Of a DNA stretch of 64,000 bases, positions 42,450 through 51,961 are shown piece by piece. This DNA is from Streptomyces fildesensis (lineage in GTDB: Bacteria > Actinomycetota > Actinomycetes > Streptomycetales > Streptomycetaceae), in assembly GCF_016107395.1 (NCBI RefSeq), contig NZ_JAAIKO010000005.1:124001-188000 (forward strand). The letters are read 5' to 3'. The position numbers and the translations under genes are program-made. Every line of letters starts with the position of its first letter. The stretch's first letter is position 1. The notes under the pieces are model-generated. The model had not been told where the DNA came from and did no database searches. It worked only from the letters and a program-made list of their open reading frames with translations.

Positions 42450-43138
42450 GCCACCCCAACCCTGTGAGCCGGCCGGGCGGTGCGAGCAGCCGGGAGCGGG
42501 TCCTCGGACGGATCCGCCGCGCGCTGGCCGATGTGCCGCGCGACGAGCTCCCCGGCAGCGTCCCGCTGGACCGCGACTATCTGCGGGTGCACGGGACCCG
42601 GACCCCGGAGCAGACCGCCGACCTGCTGGCCGTCCATCTCGCGGACTACCGCGCGCTGGTCCACCGGTGCCCGGCCGACGGGCTGGCGGAGCTGATCGCC
42701 ACGCTGCTCGCCGAGCGCGGCGCCCGCTCCGCCGTCGTTCCCGACGGCCTGCCCGACAGCTGGCTCACCGCCCTCACCGGGGTGGAACTCGTCGCGGACA
42801 CCCTCGCCCTGACGGCGCGGGAACTCGACGCGGTGGACAGCGTGGTGACCGGTTGCGCCGTGGCCGTCGCGGAGACCGGCACCATCGTGCTGGACGGCTC
42901 CGCGGGCCAGGGCAGGCGCCGCATCACGCTCGTGCCCGACCATCACATCTGTGTGGTCCTGGCCCCCGGCCAGATCGTCGACTCGATCCCCGAGGCGATG
43001 GAACGCCTCGACCCCGCCCGCCCGCTGACCTGGATCTCCGGCCCCTCGGCCACCAGCGACATCGAGCTCGACCGGGTGGAGGGCGTGCACGGTCCGCGCA
43101 CGCTGGAAGTGATCCTGGTGGGCGAACCGGCGCGGTGA
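42446..43138 (+). CDS. lutC: L-lactate utilisation protein LutC
   Basis: 230 residues from ATG 42446 (GAAGGAAAG upstream, 4-base overlap with lutB). Single LUD domain: SRERVLGRIRRAL start, VAVAETGTIVLDGSAGQGRRRITLVPDHHICVV core, and TWISGPSATSDIELDRVEGVHGPRTLEVILV end. Completes the lut operon. It converges with the ABC exporter gene 17 bases away. Confidence 0.93.
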   Translation: MSHPNPVSRPGGASSRERVLGRIRRALADVPRDELPGSVPLDRDYLRVHGTRTPEQTADLLAVHLADYRALVHRCPADGLAELIATLLAERGARSAVVPDGLPDSWLTALTGVELVADTLALTARELDAVDSVVTGCAVAVAETGTIVLDGSAGQGRRRITLVPDHHICVVLAPGQIVDSIPEAMERLDPARPLTWISGPSATSDIELDRVEGVHGPRTLEVILVGEPAR

Positions 43139-43155
43139 GCGGCTGATCCGACGGT

Positions 43156-44973
43156 CTACGCGGACTTGGCGAACTCGGCGGTGGAGAGCCGCTCGTCACG
43201 GCGGACCAGCGCCGCGTAGCGGCCGTCGCGTGCCAGCAGCTCGTCGTGGGTGCCGCGTTCGGCGATCCGGCCCGCGTCGAGGACCACGATCTCGTCGGCG
43301 TCGCGGACGGTGGAGAGCCGGTGGGCGATGGTGATGGTGGTGCGGCCGGCCGACAGTGCGTCGATGGCTTCCTGGACGGCCTGTTCCGTGCGGGTGTCGA
43401 GCGCGCTGGTGGCTTCGTCGAGGATGAGGACCGGCGGGTCGCGCAGGATGGTGCGCGCGATGGCCAGCCGCTGCTTCTCGCCGCCGGAGAAGCGGTAGCC
43501 GCGTTCGCCGACGAGGGTGTCGTAGCCGTCGGGGAGACCGGCGATGTGGTCGTGGATCTGGGCGGCCTTCGCGGCGGCGACGATGTCCTCGTCGGTCGCG
43601 TCGGGCTTGGCGAAGCGCAGGTTCTCGGCGACCGAGGCGTGGAAGAGGTAGGTCTCCTGGGCGACGACGCCGACCGTTTCGGCGAGCGTGTCGAAGGCGA
43701 GGTCGCGGACGTCGACGCCGTCGATCGTGACCCGGCCGCCCGTCACGTCGTAGAGCCGGGGCACCAGATAGCTGAGCGTGCTCTTGCCGGAACCCGTGGA
43801 GCCGACGATGGCCAGGCTGCCGCCGGCCGGTACGGCGAGGTCGATGCCGTGCAGCGTGCGGGGGGCGCCGGAGGGGTCGTACGAGAAGTCGACGTTCTCG
43901 AAGCGCACGTCGCCGCGGGCGCGGTCCATGCGGACCGGGTCGGCGCGCTCGGTGATGTCGACGGGCAGGTCGAGGTATTCGAAGATGCGCTGGAAGAGCG
44001 CCAGGGAGGTCTGCACCTGGACACCGGTCGACAGCAGGCTCACGGTCGGGCGGAACAGTCCCTGCTGGAGCGAGACGAAGGCGACGAGGGTACCGATGGA
44101 GATGGCGGGCCCGCCGTTGCTCATGGTCAGGCCGGCGGCCCAGTACAGCAGCGCGGGCATGGCGGCCATGACGATGCCGATGGTGGACATCCGCCACCGC
44201 CCGGCCATGTTGGAGCGCACTTCGAGGTCGACCAGTTGCTCGGACTCGTCGGAGAAGGAGCGGGTCAGCGAGTCGGAGCGGCCCATGGTGCGGCCGAGCA
44301 GGATGCCGCTGACGGACAGCGACTCGGTGACGATGGCCGACATCGAGGCCATCTGCTTCTGCCGCTGGGTGGTGATCTTCTTGCGCTCACGGCCGACCCG
44401 GCGGCTGATCCACACGAAGACCGGGAGCAGCAGCAGCGAGACGATCGTCAGCCGCCAGTCCAGGGCGAGCATCGCGACCACGGAGGCGATGACGGCGGTG
44501 AGGTTGGAGACCAGCGAGGTCGCGGTGGACGTCACGGTCGCCTGCATGCCGCCGATGTCGTTGGCGATACGGGACTGCACCTCGCCGGTGCGGGTCCTGG
44601 TGAAGAAGGCGAGCGACATGCGCTGCAGCTGCTCGTAGACCGAGGTGCGCAGATCGTGCATGACGCGCTGGCCGACGGTGGTCGAGATCAGGGTCTGCAG
44701 CACGCCGAAGACGCTGGTGACGACGGCGGTGGCGATCATGCCGAGGGCGAGCAGGCTGAGCAGCCCGGTGCGGCCCTGCGGGATCGCGGTGTCCAGGATC
44801 GCCTTCAGCAGGAAGGGCGAGGCGACCGAGACGAGGGAGGAGAGGGCGACCAGCACGCCCACGAAGGCGAGCTTGCCGCGGTAGGGACGGAAGAGCCGCA
44901 CGATGCGGCGTACGTCGGTGGGTGTGTCGGGGTCCTTGGGCGGTGGCGTCCACCGTGTTTTGTCGGGGTGCAA
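43156..44973 (-). CDS. ABC exporter (fused permease and ATPase), MarR-linked
   Basis: 605 residues from TTG 44973, which has GAGGAG 4 bases upstream. The ATG at 45081 lies inside the palindrome of the regulatory region, so the longer 641-residue form is unlikely. Six TM helices (FVGVLVALSSLVSVASPFLL ...) are followed by an NBD with Walker A GSTGSGKST, signature FSGGEKQRLAIAR, Walker B LILDEATSALD and His-switch IAHRL. Intact motifs suggest a homodimeric multidrug/lipid exporter. It is divergent from a MarR gene with a shared palindrome, so drug- or ligand-induced expression is likely. Confidence 0.88.
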   Translation of the reverse strand: MHPDKTRWTPPPKDPDTPTDVRRIVRLFRPYRGKLAFVGVLVALSSLVSVASPFLLKAILDTAIPQGRTGLLSLLALGMIATAVVTSVFGVLQTLISTTVGQRVMHDLRTSVYEQLQRMSLAFFTRTRTGEVQSRIANDIGGMQATVTSTATSLVSNLTAVIASVVAMLALDWRLTIVSLLLLPVFVWISRRVGRERKKITTQRQKQMASMSAIVTESLSVSGILLGRTMGRSDSLTRSFSDESEQLVDLEVRSNMAGRWRMSTIGIVMAAMPALLYWAAGLTMSNGGPAISIGTLVAFVSLQQGLFRPTVSLLSTGVQVQTSLALFQRIFEYLDLPVDITERADPVRMDRARGDVRFENVDFSYDPSGAPRTLHGIDLAVPAGGSLAIVGSTGSGKSTLSYLVPRLYDVTGGRVTIDGVDVRDLAFDTLAETVGVVAQETYLFHASVAENLRFAKPDATDEDIVAAAKAAQIHDHIAGLPDGYDTLVGERGYRFSGGEKQRLAIARTILRDPPVLILDEATSALDTRTEQAVQEAIDALSAGRTTITIAHRLSTVRDADEIVVLDAGRIAERGTHDELLARDGRYAALVRRDERLSTAEFAKSA

Positions 44974-45072
44974 AGGGCTCCTCGGGAGGTTGCTGGAGGT
45001 CGGTGCCGGTTCGGGCCGGCGGTGTCGGAACAGTGCCCGCACAGACCGCCGGGCCGGGCCGACTTTAGGAGT

Positions 45073-45107
45073 GTAAGTCATTGTTACCTATGTTCACAAT
45101 GACTTAC
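45073..45107. promoter_or_regulatory. MarR operator: perfect 12-bp inverted repeat
   Basis: GTAAGTCATTGT (45073-45084) and ACAATGACTTAC (45096-45107) are exact inverted repeats, 11 bases apart, centred between the divergent ABC exporter and marR-like genes. Position and symmetry fit a dimeric MarR protein controlling both. Confidence 0.8.
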
Positions 45108-45126
45108 ATCCTGATATCCTTGGGCC

Positions 45127-45627
45127 ATGGATCCCCGCACCACCCCCGCGCCCGAACCCGCCGCTGAGTCCGCGGCGGAGTCCGCCGCCGCCGAGACCAC
45201 CGGCCGCCTCGCCGACCAGCTGCTCAATCTGACCAAGCGCCTCCACCGGGCCCAGCGCCGGCACCTGGAGCCGCTCGGCATCACCCCGGCCCAGTCCCGG
45301 CTGCTGCGGACCGTCGCGCACAGCGAGGCCCCGCCGCGGATGGCGGACCTGGCCCGGCGGCTGGATGTCGTTCCGCGTGCGGTGACCACGCTGGTGGACG
45401 CGCTGGAGACGCACGACCTGGTGCGCAGGATCCCCGACCCCGCCAGCCGCCGGGTGATCCGTATCGAGCTGACCGAGGCCGGCGGCGCGACGCTGCACCG
45501 GCTGCGGCTGGCCCGCCGGGCCGCCGCCGAGGATCTCCTCGCCCCGCTGGACACCCCCCAGCGCGAGGCGCTGACCGCGCTGCTCGCCACCCTGGACGCG
45601 GCGGCGCCCCCTCGGCCGCGCTGCTGA
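45127..45627 (+). CDS. MarR family transcriptional regulator
   Basis: 166 residues. After an Ala/Glu/Pro-rich leader (about 25) it has the MarR dimer helices and winged HTH: GITPAQSRLLRTVAHSEAPPRMADLARRLDVVPRAVTTLVDALETHDLVRRIPDPASRRVIRIELTEAG. The recognition helix and the basic DPASRR wing are clear. It is divergent from the ABC exporter, with a 35-base palindrome ahead of its start. Likely a repressor released by a small molecule. Confidence 0.92.
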   Translation: MDPRTTPAPEPAAESAAESAAAETTGRLADQLLNLTKRLHRAQRRHLEPLGITPAQSRLLRTVAHSEAPPRMADLARRLDVVPRAVTTLVDALETHDLVRRIPDPASRRVIRIELTEAGGATLHRLRLARRAAAEDLLAPLDTPQREALTALLATLDAAAPPRPRC

Positions 45628-45660
45628 AGCGCGCCCGAGGGGGCGTCGTGGTGGAACTCA

Positions 45661-45684
45661 CCCGGCGGCGTTCCCTCCGCCGGG
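45661..45684. terminator. Hairpin between convergent marR-like and mscL genes
   Basis: CCCGGCGG (45661-45668) and CCGCCGGG (45677-45684) pair perfectly around an 8-base loop. Shared terminator for both convergent genes. Confidence 0.6.
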
Positions 45685-45709
45685 AGGAACCGCGAACCGC
45701 CGGCGACCG

Positions 45710-46156
45710 CTAGCGCTGGGACGGCATGCGGTGGCCGGCGCCGTTCTCGGAAGGCACCTGCTGGACCACTGCGGTGCAGGCGCTGCACCGGCGGGCGGCC
45801 TGGGGTATCGGGGTCAGGCACTCCGGGCACTCACCCATCGGCGCCGCGGCGGCCTTCGGGAAGAACCGCTCCTGCATCCGGTTCATCGGCAGGATGACCA
45901 GGAAGTAGATCACCGAGGCGACGATCACGAAGCTGATCGTCGCGTCGATGAAGGCGCCGTACGGGAACGTCACTCCCGAGACGGTGAACGCCTTGCGGGA
46001 GTAGTCGCCGGAAGCTCCCGACATGAGCCCGACGACCGGGGTCAGGAACGCCTTGACGAAGCCGCTGACCAGTGCGGTGAAGGCCGCACCCACCACGATG
46101 CCGACCGCGAGTTCGACGACGTTGCCGCGCAGCAGGAACGTACGAAAGCCCTTCAT
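45710..46156 (-). CDS. mscL: Large-conductance mechanosensitive channel
   Basis: 148 residues. GFRTFLLRGNVVELAVGIVVGAAFTALVSGFVKAFLTPVVGLM is the MscL N-terminal amphipathic helix plus TM1; FIDATISFVIVASVIYFLVILPMNRM is TM2. The C-terminus adds a Cys-pair segment, CPECLTPIP...RRCSACTA, resembling a small zinc ribbon, which is common in actinomycete MscL and may cap the pore. It opens on membrane tension to relieve osmotic down-shock. Lies downstream of the amylase gene on the same strand. Confidence 0.95.
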   Translation of the reverse strand: MKGFRTFLLRGNVVELAVGIVVGAAFTALVSGFVKAFLTPVVGLMSGASGDYSRKAFTVSGVTFPYGAFIDATISFVIVASVIYFLVILPMNRMQERFFPKAAAAPMGECPECLTPIPQAARRCSACTAVVQQVPSENGAGHRMPSQR

Positions 46157-46230
46157 AACTCAGGAATCCCCTCTGTGATCACGAAACTGGAATGTGCCAG
46201 TCTCCCCTGATCCTGACCGCCTGCCCACCA

Positions 46231-48015
46231 TCACCCGCGCCAGTTGTCGCTGAGTGACACCTTTCCGCTCGCGGGCACCGTGGCGGTCCGGTTGGCACCG
46301 GTCTCCCAGGTCGCGTTCCCGGCGGCGTCCTTGCGTAGGTACTTGTACTCGAACGACGTGCCCGCGCCCAGCGCGACGTCGAGCTTCCACACCGGGTAGG
46401 CGGCCGACGAGAGCAGCAGGGCCTTGCCGGTGTCCCAGTTGCCGAGGGTGGCGTTGTTGCCCGTGACGTAGATGTTCTGGCCCGGCGTGGTCGTGGCGTT
46501 GACCGCGAAGGAGGCGCCGGAGGCCGGGTCGGTGGTCCCGCCGCCGCCCGTGCCGCCGCTGGCGCAGGTCGCCCCCGTGTAGAGCGCCACCGCGTCGTTG
46601 GCGCCGATGGTGGCCGTGAACCGGCCGTCGGAGCCGACGGTGTAGCTGGTCCCGGAGTGCTGGACGTCGCAGTAGCTGCCCGCCGGCAGCGACGTGGTGT
46701 ACGTCCGGGTGAGCGCGCCGCTCTCGTGGTTGATCGCGACGAAGCCCTTGCTGCCGCGGCCGAACGCGATGGCGTTGTTGCCGTTGGACCACCAGTTGGT
46801 CACCGCGGTGCCGGAGACGGCGTTGCGGAAGCCGACCATGCCGGCGATCTGCGGCCAGGCGTGCTGGCACTTCCATCCGTCGGCGTAGCAGGCGTTGACC
46901 GTGCCGCCGTTGGGCGGCCCCGCGTCGTTGTCCGAGAACTCGTAGCCGGAGTAGACGTTCGGCGAGCCGTAGGGCCAGGCCAGCAGGTAGACGTTGGCGA
47001 GGGTGTAAGTGGCGCCCGCCTTGTAGTTGAGGGTCGAGCCGTTGCGCTCGGTGTCCCAGTTGTCGGTGAAGGTCCGCGCGTTGACGCTGGGCAGATAGCC
47101 CCAGGAGGCCCCCCAGTTGCTCAGGGACGACAGCTTCTCGCTCGTGAAGATCCGCTTGAGGTCGGTGGCGGCGCGGAACTCGTCCACGTCCCCGGTGCCG
47201 GTGTACTCGCCCGGCTGCACCGCTTCACCGGCCCCGTAGATGACCTCCTGCGCCCAGTAGACGCCCGGGTTGCTGAGCTTGGACTTGATGGCGGCGAGGT
47301 CGCCCGCCGCGATGTGCTTGGCCGCGTCGATCCGGAAGCCGTCGGCGCCCAGTGCGATCAGGTTGTTGAGATAGCCGGCGATCGTGGAGCGGACGTAGTC
47401 GCTGCCGGTGTCCAGGTCCGCGAGCCCGACGAGCTCGCAGTTCTGGACGTTGTTCCGGTCGGCGTAGTTGGTGATGTTGCTGCGGCAGGTGTGGAAGTCC
47501 TGGTCCTGGTAGTAGCCGGGGTAGTTGTACTTCGAGTAGTTCGTGCCGCCGGTCCCGGTGCCGGGGCCGGCCGCCATGTGGTTGATCACCGCGTCGGCGA
47601 TGACCTTGACGCCCGCGGTGTGGCAGGTGGCCACCATGTGCTGGAACGCGGTGCTGTCACCGAGCCGTCCGGCGATCCTGTAGCTGACCGGCTGGTACGA
47701 GGTCCACCACTGGGCGCCCTGGATCTGCTCCTGGGCCGGGGAGACCTCCACGAAGCCGTAGCCGGCCGGGCCGAGGGTGTCGGTGCACGCCTTGGCGACG
47801 GAGTCGAAGCGCCACTCGAAGAGGGTGGCGGTGACGTCCTTGCTGCCCGGCGGGGTCGCCTGCGCCGGCTGCTGGGCGGCGACGGTGAGGCCGGTCGCGG
47901 CGAGCAGTGCGGCGAGCGCGCCGTGCAGGGCCCGGGATCGGCGGGAGGAGCGGAAGGTCCGGGATGGCGTGGATGGCGTGGGTGTTCGGGGTACCCGGGA
48001 TGTGCGGGATCGCAT
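46231..48015 (-). CDS. Secreted alpha-amylase (GH13) with CBM20 starch-binding domain
   Basis: 594 residues. Signal peptide with cleavage after QPAQA near 53. Conserved GH13 regions: DAVINH (I), GFRIDAAKH (II, nucleophile Asp), WAQEVIYG (III, acid/base Glu) and [10 protein letters not shown] (IV, Asp). Region IV has Trp where most GH13 enzymes have His; this could be a subfamily feature. The animal-type Streptomyces amylase layout ([22 protein letters not shown]) is clear. A CBM20 domain from about 497 (SFAVNATT to NWRG) binds raw starch. Makes maltose and maltodextrins outside the cell; likely controlled by a MalR/Reg1-like LacI regulator. Confidence 0.93.
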   Translation of the reverse strand: MRSRTSRVPRTPTPSTPSRTFRSSRRSRALHGALAALLAATGLTVAAQQPAQATPPGSKDVTATLFEWRFDSVAKACTDTLGPAGYGFVEVSPAQEQIQGAQWWTSYQPVSYRIAGRLGDSTAFQHMVATCHTAGVKVIADAVINHMAAGPGTGTGGTNYSKYNYPGYYQDQDFHTCRSNITNYADRNNVQNCELVGLADLDTGSDYVRSTIAGYLNNLIALGADGFRIDAAKHIAAGDLAAIKSKLSNPGVYWAQEVIYGAGEAVQPGEYTGTGDVDEFRAATDLKRIFTSEKLSSLSNWGASWGYLPSVNARTFTDNWDTERNGSTLNYKAGATYTLANVYLLAWPYGSPNVYSGYEFSDNDAGPPNGGTVNACYADGWKCQHAWPQIAGMVGFRNAVSGTAVTNWWSNGNNAIAFGRGSKGFVAINHESGALTRTYTTSLPAGSYCDVQHSGTSYTVGSDGRFTATIGANDAVALYTGATCASGGTGGGGTTDPASGASFAVNATTTPGQNIYVTGNNATLGNWDTGKALLLSSAAYPVWKLDVALGAGTSFEYKYLRKDAAGNATWETGANRTATVPASGKVSLSDNWRG

Positions 48016-48160
48016 GAGCGGCTCCTCCGGAGTGCGGGCACAGCTGTGCCCTCGAAGGCAGCCCGCGCCAAGCCGCCGGGTGGGGGTGCGGAACCCCGCG
48101 TCCCACGGGGTTCCGCCGAGGAGCTTCCCGCCGTGGCTGTGAGCACGTCAAGAGACCGGT

Positions 48161-48188
48161 GGAAACATTTTCAACTACTTGCGGAAAC
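48161..48188 (-). promoter_or_regulatory. Direct repeat upstream of amylase gene
   Basis: GGAAAC occurs at 48161-48166 and 48183-48188, 22 bases apart (two helix turns), about 150 bases before the amylase start. It may bind a LacI-type regulator of the MalR/Reg1 kind. No other structure was recognised in 48016-48215. Confidence 0.3.
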
Positions 48189-48215
48189 CTCTTCCAAACG
48201 CCTGCACGCGCCGGT

Positions 48216-49874
48216 TCAACGGATCGTGCGGTCCTCCGTCAGCGCGCCCTGCGCGGTCGCGATCCGGCGGTCGTAGCAACCGCCGGGAGCGTCCGAGCCG
48301 AGTATCCGGTAGTGCTCGGACGAGGTGCCGGTGGCGTGCCGCTGCTCGCGCGGCACATTGAGGGTGAAGGACGCGTCGCCCTGGTAGACGTCGCCCAACA
48401 GTGACCTGCCGACGGTCCGGCCCCCGCGTGTCACCACGGTGTCGGCGCGGTCGCCGAGCAGCATCACCGTACGCAGCCGGTCGGCCGCGCCGACCGACGT
48501 ACGGCCGTCCATCGTGTACGCGCGGCGTACCGCGGTGCTGGTGGCCGGGCCGTGGCCGGCCGTGGTCACCGTCGCGTCGTCGGTCCACCGGGCGGTCAGC
48601 GCGTCGGTGCTCTCGTCGGCGTTCCACCGGTGGGTGGAGGTGGCGGACAGCGCGCGGCGGACGGTGGTGGCGACGCGGCCGTGCGACGTGTCGACATAGC
48701 CGGAGACCGTCAGGCTGTGGCTGCCGGTCGCGTCGAGGGCCCGTTCGTCACCGGGCCGGTAGGAGGTGGAGGTGTCCGGGGTGCTCTCCTGGTGCGCGGT
48801 CAGAGCGCCCGGCACATGAGCGCGGTGCTCGTCCTGCCAGACCAGCACGTTCGTCGGCACGCTCCAGCCGCTCTGGCCCGCGGGCACGCCCAGCACCGAG
48901 ACCTCGACGCGGTGTGCCTTCCCGTCGTTGAGCAGGCCGGCGTACGGCGTCAGGTCGTACTCGACGGGTTTGACGTCGAAGGCGCGCGGGCCCGGGATCA
49001 CGTACCAGAGGAAGGGATTGGACCAGCCGCCGGTCCACACGGTCGGGAACGGCGCGGCCATCCCCGCCAGTTGGCCGTCCACCCGCAGCTGCACCTCCCG
49101 GTAGGGACCACCGGCCTGGCAGGAGTACGGCACATCGGCGGGCACCGCCAGGTACCAGAACTCCTCGCAGCCGCCGCCGGATCCGGTGGCGTACACCTCG
49201 GCGACGATGCGCTCGCTGTTGCGCGGCGTGGTGAGGTCGCCGACGAGCGCCGTGCCCTCACTGTGCGAACCGGCCAGAGTCAGCACCTGGTCCGGCGCGG
49301 CTCCCGCCGGGTCCCCGCCGCCCGCTCCGCGTGCCGGGTAGAACGTCAGCGAGACCTTGACGTCGATCACGCCGGTGTACGTGTCGTTGACGACGTTGCC
49401 GATGAGCATCTCGACCGGCTGCGGGCCGCGCAGCGCGGCCGCGTACCGCGTGACGTCCTTCTCGACCTTCCAGGCGATGCCCTCGGGCGACGGTTCGGGG
49501 GTCGAGGTGTCCAGCACCTCCACGCCGCCGATCCGCAGATAGCCCAGCCGGTCGTACTGCCGCCCGGCGACCTGGCCGTCCAGCCGCAGCACGACCTTGC
49601 TCCAGCGGTCACCACAGCCGCGCGGCGGGGTGTACGTGCTCGTGTACGGCGTGAAGTCCCTGAACTGCGCCGCCACGATCTGGGTGGTGCAGGACGGGCC
49701 GCCGGGGGTCCTGATGGGCGGGGCGGCCGTCAGGGGGTCGTGCCAGTCGGTGCCGAACTCTGCCGGGGGCGCGGTGGTGGCCGCGGCCGCCGGGCCCGCG
49801 AAAAGCGCGAACCCCACTGCCGCGGCGAGCGCCGCGAGTATCCGTCTTCCCACGCGGTGGTGCCTCCTCGTCAT
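48216..49874 (-). CDS. Secreted PNGase A-like peptide-N4-(glucosaminyl)asparagine amidase
   Basis: 552 residues. Signal peptide to about residue 31. The N-terminal half shows the PNGase A family pattern: TAAPPIRTPGGPSCTTQIV, FRDFTPYTSTYTPPRGCGDRWSKVVLRLDG, QYDRLGYLRIGGVEVLDTSTPEP, then EVYATGSGGGCEEFWYLAVP and GGPYREVQLRVDGQLAGMAAPFPTVWTGG, a duplicated jelly-roll-like arrangement. The family removes N-glycans from glycopeptides by amide hydrolysis. In a soil actinomycete it would release glycans from plant or fungal proteins, matching the neighbouring amylase. The C-terminal half is less conserved. Confidence 0.85.
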   Translation of the reverse strand: MTRRHHRVGRRILAALAAAVGFALFAGPAAAATTAPPAEFGTDWHDPLTAAPPIRTPGGPSCTTQIVAAQFRDFTPYTSTYTPPRGCGDRWSKVVLRLDGQVAGRQYDRLGYLRIGGVEVLDTSTPEPSPEGIAWKVEKDVTRYAAALRGPQPVEMLIGNVVNDTYTGVIDVKVSLTFYPARGAGGGDPAGAAPDQVLTLAGSHSEGTALVGDLTTPRNSERIVAEVYATGSGGGCEEFWYLAVPADVPYSCQAGGPYREVQLRVDGQLAGMAAPFPTVWTGGWSNPFLWYVIPGPRAFDVKPVEYDLTPYAGLLNDGKAHRVEVSVLGVPAGQSGWSVPTNVLVWQDEHRAHVPGALTAHQESTPDTSTSYRPGDERALDATGSHSLTVSGYVDTSHGRVATTVRRALSATSTHRWNADESTDALTARWTDDATVTTAGHGPATSTAVRRAYTMDGRTSVGAADRLRTVMLLGDRADTVVTRGGRTVGRSLLGDVYQGDASFTLNVPREQRHATGTSSEHYRILGSDAPGGCYDRRIATAQGALTEDRTIR

Positions 49875-50080
49875 GCGATGACCACGAAGTACAGCGCACA
49901 GCTTGGCCCGGTCGGGCGCCGCGCGACAGACCGCCTCGCCCGCGGGACGGCCCCGCCGGCGACCTTGGCCGATACCGGACTATTCCGGGCGTGGCGGCCG
50001 TAAATCGGTTGACCCGGTACGTGCGGTGACGCGAACCTTGCACGTCTTCGCACCCCCCATCCAGAGCATCTCGGGACGTC

Positions 50081-51961
50081 ATGTCGCTTCGCCAACTCCC
50101 CTTCCAGGACCCCGGTGTCCCCGACGTCAGATCGGGATTCCGTTTCCTGCTCTGGCTGGAGAAACGCCAGCTGCGCGGGCAGCTCACAGCCGCCGCGTGG
50201 GGCACTCTGCTGATGGCGTCCATCGCACTGTTCCCGGCAGCCGTCGGCCTGGCCGTGCAGGCGGTCGTCGACCATTCCGGCCGGCGGCTGGCGCTGTCCG
50301 GTGGGCTGATGCTGGCGCTCGGCGGACTCAGCGCGCTCGGCGACACCATGCTGCACCGCACCGCGGTGACCAACTGGATCACCGCCGCCGCCCGCGTCCA
50401 GCAGCTGCTGAGCCGCAAGACCGTCGAACTGGGCTCGGTGCTCACCCGGCAGGTCGCGGCCGGCGAGATCGTCACCGTCGGCGCGGGCGACGTCGAGAAG
50501 ATCGGCTGGTTCGTGGAGGCGTTCGCCCGCTTCACCTCCGCCTTCCTCGCCACCATCGGCATCGCGGTGGCCCTCGCCTTCTACCAGCCGGAACTCGGCC
50601 TCATGGTGGCCGCCGCCATCCCCGTCCTGGCCCTCGCCGTGCTGCCGCTGCTGCCGGCGGCGACCAAGCGCGCCGACGTCCAGCGGGAGAAGGCAGGCAA
50701 GGCCACCGAGCTGGCCTCCGACACCGTCGCGGGTCTTCGGGTGCTGCGCGGTATCGGTGGCGAGGAGCTGTTCCTCGACCGGTACCGCAAGGCCTCGCAG
50801 GAGGTCCGTACGGCCGCCGTGCACAGTGCCCGGATGTGGGCGCTGATCAGCGCCGTACAGGTGGTCCTGCCAGGACTGCTGCTGGTGGGGGTGGCCTGGT
50901 ACGGGGCGGTCCTCGCGCTGGACGGCAGGATCTCGGTCGGAGAGCTGGTGACCGTGTACGGGACCGTCGCCTTCCTGATGTTCCCGCTGCGGCACTTCGA
51001 GGAGATCGCGATGGCGTGGTCCTTCTCCCGGCCGTCGGCGAAGCGCGCGGCGCGGGTGCTGGCGCTGGTGCGGGGCGTGGAGCCGGATACATCTCCGTCA
51101 CTTCCTTCAGCTCCTTCGCCTGATGTGTCTCCTTCCGGTGATCTGTACGACCCGGAGACCGGTCTGCTCGCTCCTGCCGGGCAGCTGACGGCAGTCGTGT
51201 GCGGGGACCCGGACGCCGCCGGGCGGCTGGCCGACCGGCTCGGCGGGCACAGCCCGGACCGGGTGGCCGGCCAGTCCTCGGTCCTGCTGGGCGGCACGGC
51301 GCTCGACGAGCTGCCGCTGGCGGCGGCGCGCGCCGCCGTACTGGTGCAGGACAAGGACCCGGTGCTGCTCTCCGGCACCCTGCACGAGCTGCTCGACGTA
51401 CCGTCCTCCGGCAACGTTTCCGCCACCGACGCCCTGACGGCCGCCCAGTGCGGAGACGTGCTGCAGGCGCTCGCCCAGGCCTCGGTGGACGACTCCGGTG
51501 ATCCGATGCGGACCCGGATCACCGAGCGCGGACGCTCCCTGTCGGGCGGCCAGCGCCAGCGGCTGGCCCTGGCCAGATCGCTGGTCGCGGACCCGGAGGC
51601 GCTGGTTCTGGACGAGCCGACGTCGGCTGTCGACTCGCACACCGAGGCCCGTATCGCGCGCGGCCTCAAGGGGATCAGGGCGGACCGCACCACGGTGGTG
51701 TTGACGTCGAGCCCACTGCTGCTCGACCGCTGCGACCTGGTGGTCTTCATCGCCGACGGTGCGGTGGCGGCCACCGGAACCCACCACGAGCTGCTGCGCG
51801 CCGACCAGCAGTACCGCGCCGTGGTTACCCGCGAGACCGAGGAGCCGGCCGGTGTGACCGCCGCTGTGAACGGCGGCGTCACGGCCGCTGTCACCGCTGA
51901 AGGCCCGTCCGTGGTCCCGTCCGGGGCCGTGGAGAACACCAGGATCGAGGAATCCGCATGA
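50081..51961 (+). CDS. ABC exporter half-transporter 1, degenerate nucleotide-binding site
   Basis: 626 residues from ATG 50081. Six TM helices, then an NBD in which the Walker A position (about 370) reads CGDPDAAG instead of GxxGxGKS/T and the His-switch position reads TSSPL. The signature LSGGQRQRLALARSL (near 487) and Walker B LVLDEPTS (near 508) are canonical. So this half cannot bind ATP normally, but its signature can complete the partner's site. Overlaps the partner gene by 4 bases (ATGA). A 60-residue Val/Thr/Ala tail follows the NBD. The 206-base gap before it (49875-50080) holds a TTGACC-like -35 candidate near 50008, nothing else seen. Confidence 0.88.
   Translation: MSLRQLPFQDPGVPDVRSGFRFLLWLEKRQLRGQLTAAAWGTLLMASIALFPAAVGLAVQAVVDHSGRRLALSGGLMLALGGLSALGDTMLHRTAVTNWITAAARVQQLLSRKTVELGSVLTRQVAAGEIVTVGAGDVEKIGWFVEAFARFTSAFLATIGIAVALAFYQPELGLMVAAAIPVLALAVLPLLPAATKRADVQREKAGKATELASDTVAGLRVLRGIGGEELFLDRYRKASQEVRTAAVHSARMWALISAVQVVLPGLLLVGVAWYGAVLALDGRISVGELVTVYGTVAFLMFPLRHFEEIAMAWSFSRPSAKRAARVLALVRGVEPDTSPSLPSAPSPDVSPSGDLYDPETGLLAPAGQLTAVVCGDPDAAGRLADRLGGHSPDRVAGQSSVLLGGTALDELPLAAARAAVLVQDKDPVLLSGTLHELLDVPSSGNVSATDALTAAQCGDVLQALAQASVDDSGDPMRTRITERGRSLSGGQRQRLALARSLVADPEALVLDEPTSAVDSHTEARIARGLKGIRADRTTVVLTSSPLLLDRCDLVVFIADGAVAATGTHHELLRADQQYRAVVTRETEEPAGVTAAVNGGVTAAVTAEGPSVVPSGAVENTRIEESA

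Noticed and set aside
43246..45102. 618-residue plus-strand frame opposite the ABC exporter
   Set aside because: Shadow frame; the minus strand carries all ABC motifs.
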